A DNA stretch of 64,000 nt from Extensimonas vulgaris. Lineage in GTDB: Bacteria; Pseudomonadota; Gammaproteobacteria; Burkholderiales; Burkholderiaceae_C. The translations under genes were made by a program, and so were the position numbers. The stretch lies in assembly GCF_003337425.1 (NCBI RefSeq), contig NZ_QPJU01000001.1:1-64000 (forward strand), read 5' to 3'. Below are positions 34,637 through 43,412 of this stretch, one piece after another; position 1 is the first letter of the stretch; each line of letters starts with the position of its first letter. The notes under the pieces are model-generated. The model was given only the letters and a program-made list of their open reading frames with translations. It was not told the origin of the DNA and made no database searches.

Positions 34637-36009
34637 TTTCGATTAGACGCCGCCTCACGCTCGCCATGCTGGGCGTGTTTTTGCTTGCATGGCTGCTGCT
34701 GATCGGCATCGTGTTCTGGAACGCCCGCGCCGAGATCGAAGACCTCTACGACGACCGCCTGAGCAAGATCGCGGGCGTGATCACGGGGCTGGCCTACCAC
34801 GAGCTCAGCGACGAAGAAGAGCCGCCGGAAAAGGTGCTGCAAGGAGTTTTCAGCGAGCGCCTGGTGCGCCTGTACGACGGAGAGGCCGCTTTTCAGCTGT
34901 GGTACCGCGGGCGCCTGCTAGTGCGCTCTTCCGCGGCGCCGCAGGAGCGCTTCAGCAATGCCCCCGGCTTCGCCAGCGTCACGCTGCAGGGCACACCCTG
35001 GCGCGTGTTGCAGCAGGCGCACCCTTCGGGGCTCATCACGGTGTATGTGGCCGAACCCATGGCCGGGCGCGTCGCCCTGGTGCGGCATGTGCTGGGCGAG
35101 CTCGTGGGGCCGCTAGCCCTGGCGCTGCCCGTGCTCGCGGTGCTGGTCTGGATGGGCATACGGCGCGGCCTCGCACCGCTTGCGCAGACCGAGCGCGAAA
35201 TCGTGCAGCGCACACCTGCGCAGCTCACCCCCATACCACTGACCCAGGTGCCGCAGGAAATCCACGGCGTCGTCGGCGCGCTCAACCAACTGCTCGAAGC
35301 CCTGCAGGCCGCCATGGCACGCGAGCGGCGCTTCACCGCGCACGCCGCGCACGAGTTGCGCACGCCGCTGGCGGTGCTGAAAACGCAGGCCCAGCTGGCC
35401 TTGCGCGCCGACGAGGGCGCACCGCGCGAGCACGCCTTGCAGCAGCTCTTGCAGGGAGTGGACCGCGCCACGCGCGTGGTGTCGCAGTTGCTCACGCTGA
35501 CGCGCCTCGACCCCGAGGCCACCGGCGCGCTGCGCGCGCAGGTCGATCTGCGCACCGTCGCCACAGACGTGGTGGCCGAACTGGCCCCTTTGGCGGTGGC
35601 CAAAAATGTGGAGCTGGGCGTGGATGGCGAGGGCGAAATGCCGGTGTATGGCATCGCCCTGGGCTTGACGATCCTGGTGCGCAATCTGGTGGACAACGCG
35701 ATCCGCTATTCGCCCGCGGGCGCCAGGGTGGATGTCGCGCTCAGCGCCGACGCGCACGCGGTTCACTTGATGGTTTCCAACCAGGGGCCGGGCATCCCGC
35801 CCGAAGAGCGCACGCGCATTTTCGAGCCGTTTTACCGCCCGGCCGCAAGCCCGCCCGGCGGTGCAGGGCTGGGCTTGACCATTGTGCAGCGCGTTGCCAC
35901 CTTCCACGAGGCACGCATCCACGTAGGTGCCGACCCCTACGGGCAGGGGACGCGCTTCACCGTGGTGTTTCCGCGCCAAAGCGGGCACACGGATCAGGCA
36001 AACCGCTAA
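34633..36009 (+). CDS. QseC-type sensor histidine kinase
   Basis: A 458-residue membrane kinase. Two helices (about 12-30 and 158-175) flank a periplasmic domain of about 125 residues, followed by HAMP-like sequence, dimerisation domain with His240 in AHAAHELRTPLAVLK, and ATPase with NLVDNAIRYSP, NQGPGIPPEERTRIF and GGAGLGLTIVQRVA. The periplasmic part begins ARAEIEDLYDDRLSKIAGVI, typical of QseC/PmrB-like sensors. It is coupled with its regulator by a 4-base overlap. It ends 3-4 bases inside the convergent kinase gene on the other strand. Confidence 0.9.
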   Translation: MISIRRRLTLAMLGVFLLAWLLLIGIVFWNARAEIEDLYDDRLSKIAGVITGLAYHELSDEEEPPEKVLQGVFSERLVRLYDGEAAFQLWYRGRLLVRSSAAPQERFSNAPGFASVTLQGTPWRVLQQAHPSGLITVYVAEPMAGRVALVRHVLGELVGPLALALPVLAVLVWMGIRRGLAPLAQTEREIVQRTPAQLTPIPLTQVPQEIHGVVGALNQLLEALQAAMARERRFTAHAAHELRTPLAVLKTQAQLALRADEGAPREHALQQLLQGVDRATRVVSQLLTLTRLDPEATGALRAQVDLRTVATDVVAELAPLAVAKNVELGVDGEGEMPVYGIALGLTILVRNLVDNAIRYSPAGARVDVALSADAHAVHLMVSNQGPGIPPEERTRIFEPFYRPAASPPGGAGLGLTIVQRVATFHEARIHVGADPYGQGTRFTVVFPRQSGHTDQANR

Positions 36010-37412
36010 CCCAAGCGCGCAAACTCCACCCGCACGCGAATGCCGCGGCCGCTTGCGGTGTCGAGCAACTGCAAGTGCGCATGATGGCGCTTGGCGACTT
36101 CACGCACGATCGCGAGGCCCAGGCCCGAGCCGGCGGCCTGCACGCCGCGGCCGCGAAAGTACGGCTCGCCCACGCGCGTGCGCTCTTCGGGCGGAATGCC
36201 CGGCCCCTCGTCCTCGACCTCCAAAAAGGCTGCGCCGCTCGCGGTGTCGGTGCCGCAGCGCACCGTGACGCGCCCGCCTGCGGGGCTGTATTTGATGGCG
36301 TTGTCGATCAGGTTGCCCAGCAGCTCCTGCAGCATCCAGGGTGAGCCCTGGCACTTGGCGGGCGCGAGGTCAAAGCCCAACTCGACGCCATGGCGCAGCG
36401 CGTGGTCGAGCCAGTTCGAGGCCGCGTCTTCGAGCAGCTCGCCCAGGTCCACGGGGTGAAAGTCGTGCACCGTGCTCGCCTGCTCGGACGAACGTGCGAG
36501 CGTGAGCATCTGCTGCGTGCAATGCGCAAGGTCGTCGATCGCCGCGTGGATGCGCTCGAGCCGCTCGCGCACCGCGGGGCCCGCGTCCATCGCGGCGAGC
36601 TCGAGCTGCGCCTGGATTCCCGCGAGCGGCGTGCGCAGCTGGTGCGCCGCACCCGAGAGGAACACCTGCTGCTCGGCCACGGCGCGCTCGAGGCGCTCGA
36701 GCATGCGGTTGATCGCCGTGACCAAGGGCAGGATGTCGGCCGGCACGCCGTCTTGCGGCACGGGGGTCAGGTCGGCCATCTCGCGCCGGTCGATGGCCGC
36801 GCTCAGCGTACCCAGCGGCTGCAGCGCCCGGGTGATGCCGCGGCGCATGAGCCAGGTCATGACCACGAGCAGCAGCACGTTGGGCCACAGCGTGTCGAAC
36901 AGAATGCTCAACGTATTGGCGCTGCGCTTGTGGTTGGTTTCGGTCACGATCACACGGTTTTCGAAGCCCTTGGCGCGGTGGCGCAGGTCGATCAGCCGCA
37001 CTTCCTGCCCCGCCACCACGGCATCGTCGAAGTCCGGGTCGGGGTCGTCGAGGTCGGGTGGTGCGCGCTGCGCCAGCAGCGGCAGCAGCGCCGGGTCGCC
37101 CACGAGCAAACGGCCCTGCGCATCGACGACGAGAAAGTGCACTTCGTCTTCAGGGTCGGCCTTGAGCAGGGCTTCGGCCTCGGGGTCGATGTGCTTGATC
37201 AGGTCCTCGCGGCTTTCGTACGCTTCGTCGGGCGTCATGCGCGTGGCCAGCGCGATCGCGGTCTTGTAGAGCACGTTGTCCTGCGCCTGCTGCGCCAGAT
37301 CGAGCGCGTTGTAATAGTCGAACACCGCGCTGATGGCCACCAGCACGAGCGCCGGCACCAGCGCCGAGCGCGTGAGCCGGCTGCGCAGTGTTTCACGCTT
37401 TTTCGGTTGCAT
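36006..37412 (-). CDS. TctE-like sensor histidine kinase
   Basis: A 468-residue membrane kinase paired with the regulator at 37414-38079. First helix at about 17-32, periplasmic region up to about 175 with an acidic stretch (PPDLDDPDPDFDDA), second helix at LWPNVLLLVVMTWLM, HAMP, then His257 in SGAAHQLRTPLAGI and ATPase motifs NLIDNAIKYSP, DEGPGIPPEERTRVG and SGLGLAIVREVA. The form AAHQLRTPLAG is that of the TctE family (tricarboxylate sensing in Salmonella), but the ligand here is not known. It starts one base after the regulator stop and ends tail to tail with the QseC-type kinase. Confidence 0.88.
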   Translation of the reverse strand: MQPKKRETLRSRLTRSALVPALVLVAISAVFDYYNALDLAQQAQDNVLYKTAIALATRMTPDEAYESREDLIKHIDPEAEALLKADPEDEVHFLVVDAQGRLLVGDPALLPLLAQRAPPDLDDPDPDFDDAVVAGQEVRLIDLRHRAKGFENRVIVTETNHKRSANTLSILFDTLWPNVLLLVVMTWLMRRGITRALQPLGTLSAAIDRREMADLTPVPQDGVPADILPLVTAINRMLERLERAVAEQQVFLSGAAHQLRTPLAGIQAQLELAAMDAGPAVRERLERIHAAIDDLAHCTQQMLTLARSSEQASTVHDFHPVDLGELLEDAASNWLDHALRHGVELGFDLAPAKCQGSPWMLQELLGNLIDNAIKYSPAGGRVTVRCGTDTASGAAFLEVEDEGPGIPPEERTRVGEPYFRGRGVQAAGSGLGLAIVREVAKRHHAHLQLLDTASGRGIRVRVEFARLG

Positions 37413-37413
37413 C

Positions 37414-38079
37414 TTATTCGATTTCCAGGCGGTAGCCTATGCCGCGCACGGTGCGCAGCAGCACGCCGCTGCCGTCGAGCTTGGCGCGCAGGCGGCTCAC
37501 GTAGATTTCCACCGCGTTGCTGGTGATTTCCTTGTCCCACTCGCTCAGGCTCTCGGCGAGCTTGTTTTTGCTCACCACGCGCGGCGCGGCCAGCAGCAGC
37601 GTCTCGAGCACCGCCCATTCGCGCCCCGTGAGGTGCAGCGGCGCATCGGCGAGCGTGGCCTCGTGCGTGGCGGTGTCGAGCACCAGCGCGCCCAGGCGCA
37701 GGGCCGATTGCGCATTGGCCTGGCTGCGGCGGATCAGCGCCTGCGCGCGTGCGATCAGCTCGGGCATGGCAAAGGGTTTGACCAGGTAGTCGTCGGCGCC
37801 CAGGTTGAGCCCCTTGACGCGGTCTTCAAGAGCGTCGCGCGCGGTCAGCATGAGCACCGGCACCTTGCTGCCCGTGGCGCGCAGGCGGCGCACCATCTCG
37901 AGCCCGTCCATGCCCGGCAGGCCGATGTCGGCCACCACCAGGTCGAACGGCGTCAAGCGCAGCGCGAGCAAGGCCTGCTCGGCCGCCGTGAGGTGGTCCA
38001 GCGCGTAGCCCGCGCGGTGGAACACCTCGCGCAGGCCGTCGGCCAGCATGGCATCGTCTTCGACCAGCAGGATTCTCAT
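37414..38079 (-). CDS. TctD-like OmpR-family response regulator
   Basis: A 221-residue response regulator: receiver with EDDA, phospho-acceptor Asp51 in VVADIGLPG, Lys in YLVKPFA, and a winged-helix output domain ending TVRGIGYRLEIE. ATG 38079 gives the standard MRILLVEDD start; a longer frame upstream has no similarity. It is read before the TctE-like kinase as a two-gene operon. A tripartite tricarboxylate transporter, often next to tctDE, is not visible in the window, so target genes are elsewhere. Confidence 0.9.
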   Translation of the reverse strand: MRILLVEDDAMLADGLREVFHRAGYALDHLTAAEQALLALRLTPFDLVVADIGLPGMDGLEMVRRLRATGSKVPVLMLTARDALEDRVKGLNLGADDYLVKPFAMPELIARAQALIRRSQANAQSALRLGALVLDTATHEATLADAPLHLTGREWAVLETLLLAAPRVVSKNKLAESLSEWDKEITSNAVEIYVSRLRAKLDGSGVLLRTVRGIGYRLEIE

Positions 38080-38138
38080 GGTGCTTCTCGTCTTCGTGGT
38101 GCAAGTGCGGATAGTGGCACTGAGTGGCAATCGGCGCA

Positions 38139-39446
38139 TCAGCGCAGACAGCGCTCGAGCTCAGCGACGATGCGTGCAAAGCCTGCGTCGTCGAGCCAGG
38201 GGCTGTTGCTGATGGTCAGCATGCGCGCGGCCAGGTCGCGCGCGTGAGGGCAATTCTGCACAGGCAGCCAGGGGCGCAGGTAGGCATAGTCAGGCAGCGC
38301 GTGGATGAACAGGCGCGTCACGCCGAGCCCGCGCGGCCACAGCGCCGCGAGCGCCGCGTCGCGCTGCGCGGGCGTGGGCAAAAGCAGCATGAAAAACGGC
38401 CAGAGGCCTTGGTAGGCACCGTCCCCTGCCGTGCCGCCCTCCGCAGCGTCGGCCGGCGCATACCCGAGCACCGTCACGCCCGGCAGGCGCGCGAGCTGTG
38501 GCAAGCGCCGCTGCGCCTGCTGAGCCAAAGCCGCCTGGAATGCCGGCAGCCGACGCAGCGCCCGCGCGCCCACCGCGCGCCGCCACGCGCCCACGGGGTG
38601 CAGCGGAATCGGCAAGTCGAACACGTCGCCCACGGCCTGCGCGAGCTGCCCGCGGCGCACGGCGCGGCGCAGGGGCAGGCCATAGACGTAGGGCAACATG
38701 CGCGGCCGGTAGCACAGCGCCAGCCCCAGCAGCTGCAGGCTGCGCCAGGCCTCGAAACCCCAGGCCGGCGTCTGCAACTGGCGCGCGGTGGCGGCAATCT
38801 CGGCGCGCAGCGCGGCATCGCGTGCAAGCCAGGCACCGCCCTCGTACAAACTCAAACCCTTGCCCGCGGCAAAGCTGAAAAAGCCCGCATCGCCGGCCAG
38901 CCCGACGCTTTGCGTGCCTGCGGGCGCCGCCACAAGCGCCTGAGCATGCGCCTGCGCCTGCACGCGCGCCCCGAAGGCCTGCGCCGCGTCTTCGACGACG
39001 AAAGCGCCCGCCGCGCGCGCCACGGCCAGCACCGGATAGAGCCGCGCCACACGCCCGCCCAGGTGCGTGGGCAGCACGGCCAGCGTGTCGGGGCCGCTGA
39101 GGGCCGCCAGGTGATCCGGGTCGAGCTCGAAGCTGCCCGGCGCCACGTCGCACACCACCGGCTGCAGGCCGCACTGCACCACCGCCAGCACCACGAGCGG
39201 GCAGGTGTAGGCCGGCACGATGACCTGCCGGCGCGCGCGCAAGCGGCGCAAGGTCTGCAGGATGAGCACCAGCGCCGCACTGCCAGAGGCGCTGATGCCG
39301 ACTTCTTCAACTCCTAAAAACTGAGCTGCCAGCGCAGGTAGATCAGGCGCTAAGGGCCCAAAAAGCTCTGAAACACGCACAGGCAGCCCGGCCGTGGGCG
39401 GCACCTCGCGCGGCAAAAAACCAGGCTCAAGGCCGGGCCGGCGCAT
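38139..39446 (-). CDS. DegT/DnrJ/EryC1-type PLP-dependent enzyme
   Basis: A 435-residue aminotransferase-fold protein. PLP marks are ISASGSAALVLILQTL at the N-terminal phosphate site, Asp153 in VVEDAAQAFGA, and Lys196 in FFSFAAGKGLSLYEGG. DegT enzymes add amino groups to nucleotide sugars or related compounds. Unlike typical sugar aminotransferases the active-site loop is AAGKGLS rather than TKNL, so a variant substrate is plausible. The start overlaps the DMT gene upstream by 20 bases. An AT-rich repeat lies within codons 28-46. Together with the two small DMT proteins it recalls arn-type envelope-modification clusters, but no glycosyltransferase is present. Confidence 0.75.
   Translation of the reverse strand: MRRPGLEPGFLPREVPPTAGLPVRVSELFGPLAPDLPALAAQFLGVEEVGISASGSAALVLILQTLRRLRARRQVIVPAYTCPLVVLAVVQCGLQPVVCDVAPGSFELDPDHLAALSGPDTLAVLPTHLGGRVARLYPVLAVARAAGAFVVEDAAQAFGARVQAQAHAQALVAAPAGTQSVGLAGDAGFFSFAAGKGLSLYEGGAWLARDAALRAEIAATARQLQTPAWGFEAWRSLQLLGLALCYRPRMLPYVYGLPLRRAVRRGQLAQAVGDVFDLPIPLHPVGAWRRAVGARALRRLPAFQAALAQQAQRRLPQLARLPGVTVLGYAPADAAEGGTAGDGAYQGLWPFFMLLLPTPAQRDAALAALWPRGLGVTRLFIHALPDYAYLRPWLPVQNCPHARDLAARMLTISNSPWLDDAGFARIVAELERCLR
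39312..39364 (+). repeat. AGCTGCCAGCGC family repeat inside the DegT-like gene
   Basis: CTAAAAACTGAGCTGCCAGCGC-type core (39314-39335), then CAGGCGCTAAGGGCCCAAAAA. It is read through in frame on the opposite strand, giving ELFGPLAPDLPALAAQFLG near the N-terminus of the enzyme. Confidence 0.65.
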
Positions 39447-39819
39447 GCGTGCTCTCCCCGAGCGCGAGGCACACCACGCCCGCGATGATCAGCCCCGCAC
39501 CGAGCAGCTGCAGCGCGCTGAGCGCCTCGCCAAACACCGGCACCGAGAGGATCATCACGCCGATGACTTCGAGGTGCGAGGCGGCGAACGCCGGGCCTAT
39601 GGGCGCGTGGCGCAGCAGCGTCATCCAGGTGACGAAGGCGCCCAGGTAGCCCACGATGGCTCCGTACACCCAGGGCTGCAGCAGCACGCGCAGCACCCAG
39701 GCCGCATCGGGCGCAAACGGCGCCGCGTGCAGCGCCGTGAGCTTGAAGCACACCTGTGAAAAGGTGTCGAACGCGATCAGCGCCACAAAGCCCAGCAGGT
39801 AAAAGCGCTTGAGCGACAT
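39427..39819 (-). CDS. Small DMT/EamA-like membrane protein (second of a pair)
   Basis: A 130-residue protein of four hydrophobic helices starting MSLKRFYLLGFVALIAFDTF and containing WVYGAIVGYLGAFVTWMTLL, then ASHLEVIGVMILSVPVFGEA and LLGAGLIIAGVVCLALGE. This is half of an EamA transporter, like EmrE or ArnE/F subunits that work as pairs. The start overlaps the stop of the partner gene (TGATG), so the two are made together, probably forming a heterodimer. The substrate is unknown; the position beside a DegT enzyme suggests a lipid-linked or small amino compound. Confidence 0.72.
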   Translation of the reverse strand: MSLKRFYLLGFVALIAFDTFSQVCFKLTALHAAPFAPDAAWVLRVLLQPWVYGAIVGYLGAFVTWMTLLRHAPIGPAFAASHLEVIGVMILSVPVFGEALSALQLLGAGLIIAGVVCLALGESTHAPARP

Positions 39820-40181
39820 CAGCCCAGCCCCACCACGGCCACACCGGCCGCGATCAGCCCTATGCCCAGCAGGCGCAAGCGCGTGAAGTGCTCGTGAAAC
39901 AGCCAGCGCCCGCCCAGCATCACGACCACGATGCTGACCATGCCCAAAAGCACCCCCTGCGCGAGCGGCACCACCGACAGAAACGCGAGCCACACCAAAA
40001 ACTCGCCCGCGAAGCAGGCCACGCCCAGCCAGATCCAGGGCCGCGCGAGCATGTGCCGCCAGCGCGCCCAGCCGTCGGCCGCGCCGGGCTCTATGGCCGC
40101 CCGCTTGAAGGCGAGCTGCCCGCCCGCGTCGAGCACGGTGTTCGCCACCCACAACAAAAAGACCTGCATGCGCGCCCACAT
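39819..40181 (-). CDS. Small DMT/EamA-like membrane protein (first of a pair)
   Basis: A 120-residue, four-helix membrane protein: MQVFLLWVANTVLDAGGQLA, then WIWLGVACFAGEFLVWLAFL, VVPLAQGVLLGMVSIVVVML and LLGIGLIAAGVAVVGLG. It resembles one subunit of an SMR/ArnEF-type transporter. ATG 40181 is used; ATG 40169 is equally possible. The gene is followed by its partner with a TGATG overlap and then the DegT-like gene, giving a three-gene operon (40181 to 38139). Confidence 0.72.
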   Translation of the reverse strand: MWARMQVFLLWVANTVLDAGGQLAFKRAAIEPGAADGWARWRHMLARPWIWLGVACFAGEFLVWLAFLSVVPLAQGVLLGMVSIVVVMLGGRWLFHEHFTRLRLLGIGLIAAGVAVVGLG

Positions 40182-40325
40182 TTCCCGTTGCAAAACCCCG
40201 CCATTGTGGGCAGCGCGCGCAGGCGCGCCAAGGCAATCCAGTACGCAGCCACAGGGCTCTGGCGCCGTCAGGCAAATGAAGGCGCGGCCTTTTTACGCTG
40301 GCGCCATCAACGTACAGGAGAGCGA

Positions 40326-40991
40326 ATGATTTTCGTGATCGACTTCGACGGCACCGTGTCCACGCAGGACACGGTAGACCAATTGCTCGCGCAGCACGCA
40401 GACCCAGCCTGGCAGGAGCTGGAAGACGCCTGGCTGCAAGACCGCATCAGCGCCGTGGAGTGCATGCAGGGCCAGATCCGCCTGGTGCGCGCCGACGCCC
40501 ACACACTCGCGGCGTTTTACCGCGGCATGCGCATAGACCCGCACTTTCGCGCGTTCAGCGAGCACGTGCGCAGTTTCGCGGCGCTGGCCATCGTGAGCGA
40601 CGGGCTCGACCAGGCCATCCACGCCTGCCTGGGCCGCCACGGCATCTCCGAGCTGCCCGTGTACGCGAACCACCTCGAACACATCCTGCCCGACCGGCTG
40701 GAGCTGCACTTTCCGCTGCGCCAGAGCAGCTGCCAGGCCGGCAATGGCGTGTGCAAGTGCGCCGTGGCACAAGACCTTGCGGCGCAGCACGGCGGGCCCA
40801 TCGTGCTCGTGGGCGACGGCAAGTCCGACGCCTGCCTGGCGGCGCGCGCCGACATCGTCTTTGCCAAGGGTTCGCTGATCGAACACTGCCGCGCGCAGCA
40901 GATCGCGCACACCCCGTTCGAGACCTTTGCCGACGTGCTGCGCGTGGTGCGCGGCTGGCCGCAGGCCCAGCCCTTGCCCGTGGCGGCGTGA
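40326..40991 (+). CDS. HAD-family phosphatase (MtnX-like)
   Basis: A 221-residue HAD phosphatase of the MtnX/SerB-like (IB) group. N-terminal MIFVIDFDGTVSTQDTVD has the nucleophile Asp6 and Asp8; AIVSDGLDQAI is motif II; GDGKSDACLAARADIVFAKG holds motifs III and IV. MtnX acts in methionine salvage, but no other salvage gene is nearby, so the substrate may differ. AGGAG lies close to ATG 40326. It is followed by a class III aminotransferase after 73 bases and is divergent from the DMT pair. Confidence 0.75.
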   Translation: MIFVIDFDGTVSTQDTVDQLLAQHADPAWQELEDAWLQDRISAVECMQGQIRLVRADAHTLAAFYRGMRIDPHFRAFSEHVRSFAALAIVSDGLDQAIHACLGRHGISELPVYANHLEHILPDRLELHFPLRQSSCQAGNGVCKCAVAQDLAAQHGGPIVLVGDGKSDACLAARADIVFAKGSLIEHCRAQQIAHTPFETFADVLRVVRGWPQAQPLPVAA

Positions 40992-41064
40992 CGTCTTCAC
41001 GGCTCCGCGGCTGCGTCCGCCTCCCAGCCACGCCCTGACCTTCATTTTTGATAGCACATTCCGT

Positions 41065-42456
41065 ATGAAAAACCCCGCTCCGATGACCGAAAAGCCCCTG
41101 ACCCTGCTCGAAAAAGACGCCATTTATTGTTCCTGGGGCGACACCGTGCACTACGCCGACCCGCCCAAGGTGTTCACATCGTGCGAAGGCTCGTACCTCT
41201 ACGACGAGCAAAACACACCCTACCTCGACCTGCAGATGTGGTATTCGGCCGTGAACTTCGGCTACCGCAACCCGCGCCTGAACGAAGTGCTCAAGCGCCA
41301 GATCGACACGCTGCCGCAGCTGGCCTGCCAGTACCTGCACGCCGAAAAGGTCGAGCTCGCCGAGACGATCTGCCAATACGTGGAGCAAAAATACGGCGTC
41401 AAAGGCCGCGTGCACTTCAACGTGGGCGGCGCGCAGGCGGTGGAGGATTCGCTCAAGATCGTGCGCAACGCCACCGGCAAGAATTTGATGTTCGCCTTCA
41501 TGGGCGGCTACCACGGCCGCACGCTGGGCGCCTCGGCCATCACCTCGAGCTACCGCTACCGCCGCCGCTTCGGGCATTTCTCCGACCGCGCGCAGTTCAT
41601 CCCCTTCCCGTACTGCTTTCGCTGCCCCTACGGCATGAAACAGGAAAGCTGCGGCATGTATTGCCACAACGAGTTCGAAAAGCTGTTCGAGACCGAATAC
41701 AACGGCGTCTGGGACGACAAGGCCAAGCAGGCCGAATACGGCGCGTTCTACGTCGAAACCATCCAGGGCACGGGCGGCTACGTGATCCCGCCCGCGGGCT
41801 ACTTTCCAAAGCTCGCCAAAACGCTCAAGGAGCGCAACATCCTGCTCGTGGTCGATGAAATCCAGATGGGCGTGTACCGCACGGGCAAGCTCTGGTCGTG
41901 GGAGAACTTCGGCATCGTGCCCGACGTGTTCATTTTCGGCAAGGCGATCACCAACGGGCTCAACCCGATCTCGGGCATCTGGGCGCGCGAAGAGTTCATC
42001 AACCCGCAGGTCTTCCCGCCCGGCTCCACGCACTCGACCTTTTCATCGAACCCGCTGGGCACGGCCACGGCGCTCGAGGTGCTGCGCATGACGCAGGAAA
42101 AAGAGCTCGAACCCGAGCTGCGCGCCAAGGGCGCCTACTTCCTGCAAAAGCTGCAGGAGCTCAAAACCCGCTGGAAGATGATCGGCGACGTCAGCGGCAT
42201 GGGCATGGCGCTGCGCATGGAAATGTGCACGGCCGACGGCTACACGCCCAACCGCCAGCTTGCCGACCGCATCTTCAACGAGGGGCTCAAGGGCGACCTG
42301 TCGCTCGACGGCAAAACCTACGGGCTGGTGCTGGACATCGGCGGCTACTCCAAAAACGTGTTCACCCTCGCGCCCAGCCTCACCATCACGCGCGCAGAAA
42401 TCGACCTGGGCCTGGCGCTGTTCGAGCAACTGCTGCAGCGCTGCGGCGCGCAATGA
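41065..42456 (+). CDS. Class III aminotransferase (aspartate aminotransferase family)
   Basis: A 463-residue PLP enzyme of class III (omega-aminotransferases such as ornithine, GABA or diamine transaminases). Marks: DLQMWYSAVNFGYRNP, FNVGGAQAVEDSLK, AFMGGYHGRTLGA, LLVVDEIQMGVYRTGK and the PLP lysine K293 in FIFGKAITNGLNP. A Cys-rich insert, YCFRCPYGMKQESCGMYCH, is a visible oddity that may bind metal. The start is uncertain: ATG 41065 or ATG 41083, both with weak ribosome sites. Neighbours are a HAD phosphatase and an alpha/beta hydrolase, with no known pathway. Confidence 0.82.
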   Translation: MKNPAPMTEKPLTLLEKDAIYCSWGDTVHYADPPKVFTSCEGSYLYDEQNTPYLDLQMWYSAVNFGYRNPRLNEVLKRQIDTLPQLACQYLHAEKVELAETICQYVEQKYGVKGRVHFNVGGAQAVEDSLKIVRNATGKNLMFAFMGGYHGRTLGASAITSSYRYRRRFGHFSDRAQFIPFPYCFRCPYGMKQESCGMYCHNEFEKLFETEYNGVWDDKAKQAEYGAFYVETIQGTGGYVIPPAGYFPKLAKTLKERNILLVVDEIQMGVYRTGKLWSWENFGIVPDVFIFGKAITNGLNPISGIWAREEFINPQVFPPGSTHSTFSSNPLGTATALEVLRMTQEKELEPELRAKGAYFLQKLQELKTRWKMIGDVSGMGMALRMEMCTADGYTPNRQLADRIFNEGLKGDLSLDGKTYGLVLDIGGYSKNVFTLAPSLTITRAEIDLGLALFEQLLQRCGAQ

Positions 42457-42495
42457 CCATGGGGACTATCGGGCTGATTTGCTGAGGAGACCCCC

Positions 42496-43389
42496 ATGAC
42501 CGACGCCGCACTCGATACCCTGCTCGGGCCCAACGGCTTTTATTTGCCACGCGGCAGCAGCGCTGTGCTGCTGGTGCACGGGCTGACCGGCACGCCGGCC
42601 GAAATGCGCGACTTTGGCCGCCAGCTCGCGCGCCAGGGCTTGTCGGTGGCCTGCCCGCAACTGGCCGGGCACTGCGACAGCGTGGCCGCGCTCAAGGCGA
42701 GCCGCTGGGAAGATTGGTACGACAGCGTGGAGCGCTGCTTCGAGGCGCTCGCGCAGCGCCATGCGCAGGTGTATGTGGCGGGCCTCTCGATGGGCGCGCT
42801 GCTGTGCCTGGTGCTCGCGAGCCGCCAGCGCACACGCGTGGCGGGCCTTGCGCTGCTCTCGCCCACGTTTTTCTACGACGGCTGGAACATGCCCAAGCTG
42901 CGCCAGACGCTGTTTTTGCCGCTCATCCTCTACAGCCCATTGCGCTACGTGTTTGCCTGGCAAGAGCCGCCGCCCTACGGCATCAAGGACGAGCGCGTGC
43001 GCGCCATGGTCACGGCCGTCCTGCAAAAGCGCGACAGCCAGACCGCCGACAAGGTAGGCCACTTCAAAACCCCCGCCACCGTGATCTGGCAAAGCCGGCG
43101 CCTGATCCGCGCCGCGCGCCGCTGCCTGCCGCAGGTGCAGCAGCCCACGCTGATCGTGCACTCCACCGAAGACGACATGGCCAGCATCCGCAACGCCTAC
43201 CTCGTGCGCGACGAAATCGGCGCGCACCAAGTAGAAATCTGCTTCGTCGATGACTGCTACCACGTGCTCACGCTGGACAAGCGCAAGCACGAAGTCGCGG
43301 CGCGCGTGGCTGGCTTTTGCCGCGGTGCACGGCCCGCCAGCGAACACCTGCCGCAGTACCTGTATCCCCTGCACGCCAAGGCCGCGTAG
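42496..43389 (+). CDS. Alpha/beta hydrolase (carboxylesterase-like)
   Basis: A 297-residue hydrolase. LLVHGLTGTPAEMRDFGRQL near the N-terminus forms the oxyanion region, Ser98 lies in VAGLSMGALLC, Asp in VHSTEDDMAS and His in DDCYHVLTLD, giving an intact triad. It resembles monoacylglycerol/carboxylesterase Est30-type enzymes. GAGGAG lies about 8 bases before ATG 42496. It is 39 bases after the aminotransferase, so probably the third gene of a phosphatase-aminotransferase-hydrolase run. A hairpin begins at its 3' end. Confidence 0.82.
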   Translation: MTDAALDTLLGPNGFYLPRGSSAVLLVHGLTGTPAEMRDFGRQLARQGLSVACPQLAGHCDSVAALKASRWEDWYDSVERCFEALAQRHAQVYVAGLSMGALLCLVLASRQRTRVAGLALLSPTFFYDGWNMPKLRQTLFLPLILYSPLRYVFAWQEPPPYGIKDERVRAMVTAVLQKRDSQTADKVGHFKTPATVIWQSRRLIRAARRCLPQVQQPTLIVHSTEDDMASIRNAYLVRDEIGAHQVEICFVDDCYHVLTLDKRKHEVAARVAGFCRGARPASEHLPQYLYPLHAKAA

Positions 43390-43406
43390 GTAAGATGCGC
43401 GGCTTT
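43381..43406 (+). terminator. Weak terminator candidate after the hydrolase gene
   Basis: GCCGCG at 43381-43386 pairs with CGCGGC at 43398-43403 and is followed by TTT. The stem uses the last codons and stop of the hydrolase gene. The T-run is short. Confidence 0.35.
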
Positions 43407-43412
43407 GCACTC

